A stretch of DNA of 64,000 nt from a bacterium 1XD21-70 (GTDB taxonomy: Bacteria > Bacillota > Clostridia > Lachnospirales > Lachnospiraceae). Below the pieces are notes generated by a model. It ran no database searches and had not been told where the DNA came from. It saw nothing but the letters and a program-made list of their open reading frames with translations. Below, in pieces: positions 55,131 to 62,583 of the stretch; within the stretch, counting starts at the first letter, position 1, and each line of letters opens with the position of its first letter. The position numbers and the translations under genes are program-made. The stretch covers positions 122,512-186,511 of the forward strand of contig RAYB01000004.1 in NCBI GenBank assembly GCA_003669055.1. Reading direction: 5' to 3'.

Positions 55131-57053
55131 CTATAAACATCTATGTATTTGCCCATATCCCGTAGAATAAATTTTATTTCTAAATGAAACTTTAAATGGC
55201 ACATTCGCATAATCTGTAACTAATATTCTATGTGTTGATAATGTAATCTCCCTCACATGTTCCACTCCGCCATATGTTACTTTTCCTATCATCTTGTTTT
55301 TATCAGCAAAAAGCAATTGCGCTGCTGCATTCCTTTTCATTCCAAATGTTCCCCAAAAAACGTTTTGTTCATAATCCCCAACATGAATTACATTATGTGC
55401 TTTCACGCTTCTAAATTTGTCTCTTATGTCAGGAAATGCTGTATAAATGTATCCTCCTGGATCTCTTGTGATATATGTTCCATCTACTAAGACTTCTATA
55501 GACAATTTGTCATTATGAGTATGTCCCAAAATTTTTGTATTTTCTGCAGTGTCTATCACTATACAGATAAATAACCTCCTTGATTTTGCCACTAAAATAC
55601 CAAATGCACTATAATAATATAACCTTAATCCATCTAATAGGCTTTCAAACTGCTTATCTTGGTCTACATATAGAATTGTCTCTTTTTTATATGGGTAGTC
55701 TACTTCAGTTGGAAAGCCAACTTGCAATACACAAGTACTAGACCTGTAAGCTTCAAATTTCTTATTTGCCAATGAATGGACAAGGCTAGCTTCTAGTGGA
55801 GTTTCTTTTACAACACTTTCAAATTCATGGTGATTAAATAAACCTGTTACAGCGGATATAAAATCTCTATGGTCAATTACCTTGTCTTCTTTCCATTTCC
55901 CCATTGGAGTCAATTTTAATAGCCTTCCACTATCATTATCACCTATCTGAACAATTTCATTATTGTTTTTTAAAAGAACACTTGTAAAAACTGCCATATT
56001 GTATATTCTCTTAAGATACCACTCTGGAAAAAAGTTCTCTGTTTCTGTGTTATATTTCTGCAATGCCAAATTCCGCAATCCTTTAACAATAGTACGCTTA
56101 TACGACGTATAGATTCTTTTCCTGTCTGACTGTAGTACCCCATAGATCAATGCTGTTGAATATAAGACAAATTCCCCACTAAGTCTATGATAACTTGTAG
56201 AACCCTCAAAATGGCTTCCTTCCCTGTAAAACTGCTTCCATACCTGATCAATTATTTCCTGTGTCCCAAAAACAAGGCAGGCATTCGTCCATTCATCAAT
56301 TTCAAGATATGCGGACGCGAATATAACCCCTACCAAATTGGAAAGATAATGGTTTGAATCAATCCCACCTTTCCCCTTTTCCAACCTATTTATTATATAT
56401 TCTAAGCTTGATTTAATCAGTTTTTCAAACCTCAAACCAAAATCATGGTCTAGATAACACTCGTCATCTAACTGCTTCAAAATATCATACGCAACTAAAA
56501 GATTAACAATCCGGATTGACGAATCCATAACTGCTGACCATTGGACTGTCTTCCCTATGGGGTTCATTTCTATAAAATCCAATGCTTCATTTTTAAATTC
56601 TTTTATTATAGCGGTTCTATATTCTTCGTTTGCAATTGCAAGCATAGCCATCTGAACAAGATGATAAAAACGCCCCAATTCCCATGGTGATTTTATATCA
56701 ACTGCCAATTTGCAAGAAATAACTGCCGTGCATTTTTCTACCGAATTATATTTCTTCGGATCAAAGAAAAATCCGCTTTTATAATCTACAAACCAATTAA
56801 TAGGTTCATAATCTAATAAATTCTTATACTTTCTTCGTAATATTTTGACCGCAGCAATTCCATATTTTTTCATGGAATTGTTTTTATAACGCTTTCCATG
56901 TAATCCCTTAGCACATATACTATAATCAATCTTTACGAATCCGCTTCCAAGCAAATTGAATTTATGCTGCATATATAACTTAAACAGACTTTCCAGCTTT
57001 GCTCTGCAGGAGTCACTTATTACAATTTTTTCAATATCTATATATGTATACAT
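55131..57053 (-). CDS. Heparinase II/III-like protein
   Basis: A 640-aa protein. The N-terminal 370 residues are alpha-helical, with SPWELGRFYHLVQMA and GGIDSNHYLSNLVGVIFA, the toroid signature of heparinase II/III-family proteins. The rest is beta-rich with LGHTHNDKLSIEVLVDGTYITRDPGGY near 520, the conserved His/Asp region. No signal peptide. Such proteins are frequent in glycan-biosynthesis clusters and may edit or trim a cytoplasmic intermediate rather than degrade external polysaccharide. Confidence 0.85.
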   Translation of the reverse strand: MYTYIDIEKIVISDSCRAKLESLFKLYMQHKFNLLGSGFVKIDYSICAKGLHGKRYKNNSMKKYGIAAVKILRRKYKNLLDYEPINWFVDYKSGFFFDPKKYNSVEKCTAVISCKLAVDIKSPWELGRFYHLVQMAMLAIANEEYRTAIIKEFKNEALDFIEMNPIGKTVQWSAVMDSSIRIVNLLVAYDILKQLDDECYLDHDFGLRFEKLIKSSLEYIINRLEKGKGGIDSNHYLSNLVGVIFASAYLEIDEWTNACLVFGTQEIIDQVWKQFYREGSHFEGSTSYHRLSGEFVLYSTALIYGVLQSDRKRIYTSYKRTIVKGLRNLALQKYNTETENFFPEWYLKRIYNMAVFTSVLLKNNNEIVQIGDNDSGRLLKLTPMGKWKEDKVIDHRDFISAVTGLFNHHEFESVVKETPLEASLVHSLANKKFEAYRSSTCVLQVGFPTEVDYPYKKETILYVDQDKQFESLLDGLRLYYYSAFGILVAKSRRLFICIVIDTAENTKILGHTHNDKLSIEVLVDGTYITRDPGGYIYTAFPDIRDKFRSVKAHNVIHVGDYEQNVFWGTFGMKRNAAAQLLFADKNKMIGKVTYGGVEHVREITLSTHRILVTDYANVPFKVSFRNKIYSTGYGQIHRCL

Positions 57054-57077
57054 ACCTATCCTTACTCTATACTGATC

Positions 57078-58451
57078 TCAATACTTACTTTCAGAAATCA
57101 ATTTTTGTACTAGTAGTTTGCTTTTTCCTCTTAAAGTATATTCAAATTGGTTAGTCTCACACACTTCTATATCAAATGTTTCACCAAGACGTTTTTTAAA
57201 CTCCCGGTAAATGTTTCTGTTATCAGCATCCGTATAACCTCTTCCAGGCATTACATTGATTCGAACATGCCCCTTTTTTTCCTGCACGAATTGATATCTA
57301 TAAATTCGATCAAAAATATCAACGTGAGTATTAATTGCAACAAAATTAACTAAATTCTCTTCTCTTCCTATCAAAAATTCATCTTTTCTGTGTCGTCCGG
57401 CAATCGAACTTATCACTCTTTGCCTGTTTACACACCCCTCCAAATAGTTTTTACCAAGTAATGCCACATCACCAGTATCATATCGAATTAATGGCATCGC
57501 CTGATTAATAAAACCTGTACCAATAATTCTGCCTTCTCCTGTTTTCACAGACTTATTATCATCATCCAAATATTCTAAATATGAATGACACATATATTCA
57601 TGATAATGCCCCCCTCTGCATTGTCCAATCATGCCTATTTGTTCGCTATTTCCATATAAATCCACAACTTTAACATGCAATTGTTCCTCAATCAATTCTC
57701 GCACATCTGATGTCAATGTCTCAGAACTAGTAAATAATGTTTTAATTTTCCCATTTTCATTAAAAGTAGTACCTGTATCTTTTATATACTTTGCTAATAA
57801 TTCTGCCGATGATGGATATGCCCTTATGTGTCTCGTTCCAAATTTCTGGATCTGGTATAAATACTTTCTCATATTCTTTTCCGACATATTCATGCTGGAA
57901 CAATATAGGATATTGTTTTTATGGTCAGTTAATATATTTTCACTTCCTATCACTTTTCCACGCAATATAGCAATTTTATCTCCAAAATAATATCCTCCTT
58001 CATGAAAACTTCGCCAGACAAAAGCTAATCTTATTGCTTCTGTGTTTCTTGCATCCAGGAAAATTTTTGTCGGAATACCTGTAGAACCGCCAGTTGTTAC
58101 AGCTACACATTTATGAAGGGGAATTGCCCTTAATTCATTCAAATTATTTTTTAAAATATCCTTTGTGAGTATTGGTATTTTCTTTAAATCATGGAAATTT
58201 TGAAAATTTTCAGGTTTCCATCCATGTTCGTCAAACATACTCCGATAATATTTTGTATTTTTGTATGCAAATTGTATCAAAGAAATTATCTTCTGAAGTT
58301 GGTATTCCCTAAACTGCGAAATCCCCCAAGAATCTGTTTTTTCCAACATAGCATAGGTTTCCCAAAACAACCCGTTGTATTCGTTAAGTCTTTTTGCCTT
58401 TGCAACAAAATCACGATATATTCCAACTCTAAATTTATGTATAGGATCCAT
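57078..58451 (-). CDS. CapK/PaaK-like adenylate-forming enzyme
   Basis: A 457-aa protein in the phenylacetate-CoA ligase/CapK family. The glycine-rich AMP-binding loop VTTGGSTGIPTKIF lies near residue 118, SSETLTSDVRELIEEQL near 240, DLYGNSEQIGMIGQC near 265 and PLIRYDTGDVALLG near 318. CapK homologues occur in capsule clusters and probably activate an acid or acyl group for transfer to a sugar. AGAAGG lies upstream of the ATG. Confidence 0.86.
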   Translation of the reverse strand: MDPIHKFRVGIYRDFVAKAKRLNEYNGLFWETYAMLEKTDSWGISQFREYQLQKIISLIQFAYKNTKYYRSMFDEHGWKPENFQNFHDLKKIPILTKDILKNNLNELRAIPLHKCVAVTTGGSTGIPTKIFLDARNTEAIRLAFVWRSFHEGGYYFGDKIAILRGKVIGSENILTDHKNNILYCSSMNMSEKNMRKYLYQIQKFGTRHIRAYPSSAELLAKYIKDTGTTFNENGKIKTLFTSSETLTSDVRELIEEQLHVKVVDLYGNSEQIGMIGQCRGGHYHEYMCHSYLEYLDDDNKSVKTGEGRIIGTGFINQAMPLIRYDTGDVALLGKNYLEGCVNRQRVISSIAGRHRKDEFLIGREENLVNFVAINTHVDIFDRIYRYQFVQEKKGHVRINVMPGRGYTDADNRNIYREFKKRLGETFDIEVCETNQFEYTLRGKSKLLVQKLISESKY

Positions 58452-58465
58452 TTGGCTTTAACCTT

Positions 58466-59182
58466 CTATTCTTTTTTAAGAAGTATAAACATATGAGAAT
58501 GTTTATTTGATATTATGTTTCTATTTATCCATGTAAAAAATTCCATAGCTACATGATTTTCTATAATCCCTCTTATAATGCCTCTTATTTTAGTACTTCT
58601 TACCATTTTATAACATTTAAAAAGCCCTGATTCAATTTTACACCATAACCATAAATGCTCTGTTCTTTCGCTCTCAATAATAAAATTCCCCTTATATTTT
58701 ATAATTCTTTCAACCTCTTTCTTGTCATAAGGTACACAGAAAAAAAGCCTACCCTGATGATTTAATATATTATAAAAATCGTTCATACATTTTTTCTGCT
58801 GATAAGCAGGTAGATAATAAATAACATCACAGCAAATTATGATATTATATGTTTCATCCATTTGCAAATTTGCTATATATCCAACAAACCATCTACATCT
58901 CTTATCTAAATTCTTTTTCTTACAAATAGAAATAGCTTTTTCCGATATGTCTAACGCATCATAAATTTTCAAATCAGTTATGCAATTAAGTATTAATTCT
59001 GTCATGTCTCCGGTTGCACACCCTACCTCTAAAACTTGTAACTGTTGCTTTTGTAAAACTGGACGCATAATACTTATGGCATCTTTCATTCTTCTATAGT
59101 GAGAACTACGCCAATTTATCCCCCATCCGTTTCCATCCGTCTCGGTATAATTATTAAACATTTCATCAAAGCATTGTTTCAT
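58466..59182 (-). CDS. Class I SAM-dependent methyltransferase
   Basis: A 238-aa methyltransferase: VLEVGCATGDMTELIL near residue 50 is the SAM motif, YDALDISEKAISICKKK near 75 the second motif, NIIICCDVIYYLPAYQQ near 115 the post-motif. Overlaps the preceding gene by 4 bases (ATGA). Confidence 0.85.
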   Translation of the reverse strand: MKQCFDEMFNNYTETDGNGWGINWRSSHYRRMKDAISIMRPVLQKQQLQVLEVGCATGDMTELILNCITDLKIYDALDISEKAISICKKKNLDKRCRWFVGYIANLQMDETYNIIICCDVIYYLPAYQQKKCMNDFYNILNHQGRLFFCVPYDKKEVERIIKYKGNFIIESERTEHLWLWCKIESGLFKCYKMVRSTKIRGIIRGIIENHVAMEFFTWINRNIISNKHSHMFILLKKE

Positions 59183-60384
59183 TCTGCTATAGCCTCTCGA
59201 TATATTTTCTTACCTATATTGTCTAAATGAAATGATTCTGTAGTTCCCCTATATCCTTTATAATCAATCTGTATGTAATTAGTCAAATACATCTTCCAGT
59301 CATATCCGTTTTCATATATACTATCCTTATTATGTATTTCCTCCAAAATCAATTTCCACTTTTGATCTACATATTCATCCCACTTTTTGTCACCACTAAG
59401 TTGTGTATTTATATATTTAACGCAAAGTCTATCCAAATCCACTTGAACTATCATATTAGTAAAATCGCAGAATAAATAAAGTTGGTTTTCAAAAATTCTT
59501 TCTTTTATATTCCAGTATTTTGTTTGGGGATATATAGTCTCATCTGGAAATCTTGAAATTAGTTCAACTTTTTCTGTTTTCTTATTTAAAAGAAATAAAG
59601 CATTCTCATTATAAGGAATAATAAATAAACCATTTGCAACACATACTATTTTCCGAAACGGAGAAACTTCATATGTTTTTCCCCAATCTTTACAGTCAAT
59701 TCTATATGTTTTTTTAAGTCCAACTTCTATATTCCATTGATATATTATATTTTCACCAACTACAGAAAACCAAAAATCATTTCCGTCATATTGACTTCCC
59801 CATAATTTTTTTTCACCCACATCTATTACATGCTTTTGAATCACCTGTTTATAACAATCTGATATAAGTAAACAATTGGTTTTTGTACAGTGGCTCCACA
59901 CCCTATTATTGTCATACATTCCAGAATTTAAGAAATGTATTTTCTCGTCTCTCAATATCTGGCTAGCATTCCACCAATCAGATTCCAATTGTATAGTATC
60001 CTTCTTTAAATCAATGACAATAAGCCCCTGTTCCGAATACCATGGAAATAAAATCAGCTTATCTTCCAATATATATGAGAACCCTACCCGGCAAAAGCCT
60101 AAATCATAAAATTTCTGACATCCTTTATTTGTATCATAAGAATGTACTCCATAGCCATTATCTGGATAAAAATATAAGATCCCATCATGCTCTATACAAC
60201 CTCCATGATATGCAAATGAAAGATCATCCATATGTACAAAACTGTCTATATACTCTATAACATTTTTTTGGGTATTATATATAATAAATGAATTATATAA
60301 TCGATTAGAAACATATGCCCTTTCCTTTAAAATTAAAGCATCCGATATTCCAACCATCTTTTTCATTGTTTCAATTTCCATCAT
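59179..60384 (-). CDS. Conserved-looking protein of unknown function, possible beta-propeller
   Basis: A 401-aa protein with no family motif I recognise. It has a roughly repeated pattern of short strands ending in aromatic or Trp residues (DDLSFAYHGGC, LILFPWYSEQGL, NDFWFSVVGENII, NQLYLFCDF), as in beta-propellers. No signal peptide. AGAGGT precedes ATG 60384. It is the first gene of the AT-rich run, directly downstream of the inverted-repeat element at 60537-60701. Confidence 0.7.
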   Translation of the reverse strand: MMEIETMKKMVGISDALILKERAYVSNRLYNSFIIYNTQKNVIEYIDSFVHMDDLSFAYHGGCIEHDGILYFYPDNGYGVHSYDTNKGCQKFYDLGFCRVGFSYILEDKLILFPWYSEQGLIVIDLKKDTIQLESDWWNASQILRDEKIHFLNSGMYDNNRVWSHCTKTNCLLISDCYKQVIQKHVIDVGEKKLWGSQYDGNDFWFSVVGENIIYQWNIEVGLKKTYRIDCKDWGKTYEVSPFRKIVCVANGLFIIPYNENALFLLNKKTEKVELISRFPDETIYPQTKYWNIKERIFENQLYLFCDFTNMIVQVDLDRLCVKYINTQLSGDKKWDEYVDQKWKLILEEIHNKDSIYENGYDWKMYLTNYIQIDYKGYRGTTESFHLDNIGKKIYREAIAE

Positions 60385-60536
60385 ATATACCTCTAATACT
60401 AGATAGCGTAATTTAAACTTTGATTATTTATGTAATCTACTTCTGCAATGTAACTGATAGCTTTCTCAAAGCTGGAATCTACAACATAATATTTTTAATT
60501 ACAACACATAACCTTTTTAGACAAATCCATTTTATT

Positions 60537-60701
60537 AATGTATTGACAAGTTTACATTTTTCCAAATGATTCATAATGCACTTTCAGCATGTAAAGCAGC
60601 TGAACGAAACGAAACAATGCGGCAACATAGTTGGATGAACCAATGTTGCAGATGAAAATACAGGCAAGTCATTTGACAGAATGTAAACTTGTCAGTACAT
60701 T
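60537..60701. promoter_or_regulatory. Inverted-repeat pair with outward promoter elements (candidate invertible switch or MITE)
   Basis: 22-base inverted repeats, 60537-60558 and 60680-60701, differ at one position. Outward from the left end (minus strand) reads TTGGAA, 17 bases, TACATT. Outward from the right end (plus strand) reads TTGACA, 17 bases, TACATT. The spacer and -10 lie mostly in the repeat and the -35 in the unique middle, so inversion would exchange the stronger and weaker -35. The middle also has a GCAACAT/ATGTTGC hairpin. In 60385-60536 I see no gene or other motif. Confidence 0.7.
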
Positions 60702-60714
60702 ACCTTCAATAAAT

Positions 60715-62214
60715 TTAAATACAAAATATAGTGTCTACATCCTGTATCATCGCTAAAATTCCCTTTTCTCGGCATAACTTCACCACCGAACTAGGATCCC
60801 CATAATAAGCATCCGATATCCCAATCGCCCGGCTCAACTCCGCCGTATCATCATATATCCCCCACCCGGCATCCTTATACTCCCAGACTATTCCCTCATA
60901 CTTTTCCCACAATTCCGGCCTCATGCTCTCAATCGTCGCCTTAATAAGCGGATGCGGCCGCCATAGCAACGCCACCTCATCCCGGTTCTCCTCAAACACC
61001 CTAAACACATCCCGCATCTTTTTGAGCATCTTCTCCCCATGCTCCAGCAATGCCGTCACACTGGTATTATAAAAAACAATCTTCTTCCAGCTTCCATCCG
61101 GTTTTTCAATCACCTTCAGCCACTCTTGGGGAATCTCAAGTTCTTCCTTTTTTGTATTCAGAACTTTGTCCACCTTCGGAGACCCTAACCCCAGGATCTT
61201 ATCTTCCCAATATCTTCTGTTTGCTTCTTCCTTCGCCCTTATCCCTGGATCTCCAAATGATCCATTTCTATTCAAGCCCAAACTATTCGGGCTTGCTCCA
61301 TCCAAGCTAGAGCCTGTTCCTCCCAAAGTTCCGTCTGAATGTATTCCTGTTTCACCATTCATTCTTCCTGCCGTAAACTCCGTCATCACCTTAACATAAG
61401 CCTGCCGCATCGCCTCTGACTGCACAATCACCTTATCCGCATAGATCACCCCAGGCACAGTACAAAAATGAGCCATCCCTCTGATCGATTCCTCATTCTC
61501 CAAATCCGGCTCACCAAGTATAAAATAAGGTATATATACTAACTTTTCCGTAAACTGCTTCAAATTCTTTGCATAAAAAAACGGATGCACGCTAGTCACA
61601 TAGTTGCATTCATCATATGGATTATGGATAAATATCATATCCGGCTGGCGCTCAGCAAAATCATAATCTTCGTACCATGTCACCGGCACATACTCCGGGT
61701 ATTGATCCCCTTCATAGTGCATCTCCTTAAAACTCCCATCCGGGTTTTTATCATAATACGGAATCGGTACCACATAGGCATCACAATCCGGATCCTCATC
61801 CGCGGCTTTCCAGACGCTTTCCAAGGAATCCCACATAGACGCTTTATAAGGAAGGAATACCGCTTCCGTCCGGATTTTGATATCATTTTTCACACTGTTC
61901 TCTGCCGGGATCAGGGCTTTGCGCAGGTTCTTATACACCCGGGAGGCGTTCACTCCTCCCTGTGACTGGCCAAGCAATGTATAAGCCTGGTACACTGCCT
62001 CACAATAATTCTCCAGATATGGCACCGTCACAAAGCCCTCACCCTCGATGGCTTCAATAGTCTCTCCCAGTTCGATGGCGCTTTCCTGGCACTGGGACAG
62101 CAGTTCCATGGCGCTGCCATACTGCCCTTTCTCCACGGCTTTTCTGATTCCCTCGTGGACACGGCCTAAAAGCCGGATAATATTTTCTGCTTGTTCTTTT
62201 TGTGCTTTTTTCAT
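60715..62214 (-). CDS. CDP-glycerol glycerophosphotransferase-like protein
   Basis: A 499-aa protein. N-terminal about 90 residues are helical (VHEGIRKAVEKGQYGSAMELL). The rest looks like a TagF/TagB-type transferase fold: FIHNPYDECNYVTSVHPFFY near 195, KIVFYNTSVTALLEHGEKML near 380, LLWRPHPLIKATIESMRP near 417 and ISDAYYGDPSSVVKLCREKG near 464. A Gly/Ser/Asn-rich insertion (about residues 290-330) interrupts the family part. Start: ATG 62214 with GGAG four bases upstream. It is GC-rich, unlike the neighbouring glycan genes. Confidence 0.72.
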   Translation of the reverse strand: MKKAQKEQAENIIRLLGRVHEGIRKAVEKGQYGSAMELLSQCQESAIELGETIEAIEGEGFVTVPYLENYCEAVYQAYTLLGQSQGGVNASRVYKNLRKALIPAENSVKNDIKIRTEAVFLPYKASMWDSLESVWKAADEDPDCDAYVVPIPYYDKNPDGSFKEMHYEGDQYPEYVPVTWYEDYDFAERQPDMIFIHNPYDECNYVTSVHPFFYAKNLKQFTEKLVYIPYFILGEPDLENEESIRGMAHFCTVPGVIYADKVIVQSEAMRQAYVKVMTEFTAGRMNGETGIHSDGTLGGTGSSLDGASPNSLGLNRNGSFGDPGIRAKEEANRRYWEDKILGLGSPKVDKVLNTKKEELEIPQEWLKVIEKPDGSWKKIVFYNTSVTALLEHGEKMLKKMRDVFRVFEENRDEVALLWRPHPLIKATIESMRPELWEKYEGIVWEYKDAGWGIYDDTAELSRAIGISDAYYGDPSSVVKLCREKGILAMIQDVDTIFCI

Positions 62215-62291
62215 GCTTCTCCGGCCTCCCTGCTTCATTTTCCCTGCAACCCTTCCAATCGCCGAAACATTTATAATGCTCTTGGAACATT

Positions 62292-62583
62292 GCAGAATAA
62301 TAAGGAATATTGGTCACCTTTCCCGGTGATGCAGGTGCCCCTGCTTCGCTCCCCGCTACCTCACAGCCCAAAAGGCCATGTTCACGAGGTCTTGGCATAC
62401 CCAATACGCGGACATCTTCCATCCGCCTTCTAATGCCGTAAGGGACAGCCTGTCCCTCTTTCTGTTTTATATCAGGAACAATCACCCGGTCCTCTTGGTG
62501 AAATAAAGACAATCTGCCTCTATTTATCCGGATCCTTGCTCTTATGACCTGCTTTATCTTAGCAAACAATGATTCTGAAAAAT
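62292..62583 (-). ncRNA. Candidate guide RNA (omega-RNA-like) of the TnpB homologue
   Basis: Directly after the tnpB-like stop, the minus strand runs without a credible gene and forms several compact hairpins. These are AGGGACA/TGTCCCT (62441-62457), GCGGA/TCCGC (about 62411-62429), GCAGG/CCTGC (62331-62344) and TCACC/GGTGA (62314-62329). TnpB guide RNAs overlap or follow the tnpB 3' end and carry the guide at their 3' end. By that rule the guide would be about 20 bases starting near 62311, AATATTCCTTATTATTCTGC. No matching target was seen elsewhere in the window by eye. A reading frame crosses this segment but lacks any familiar motif. Confidence 0.55.
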
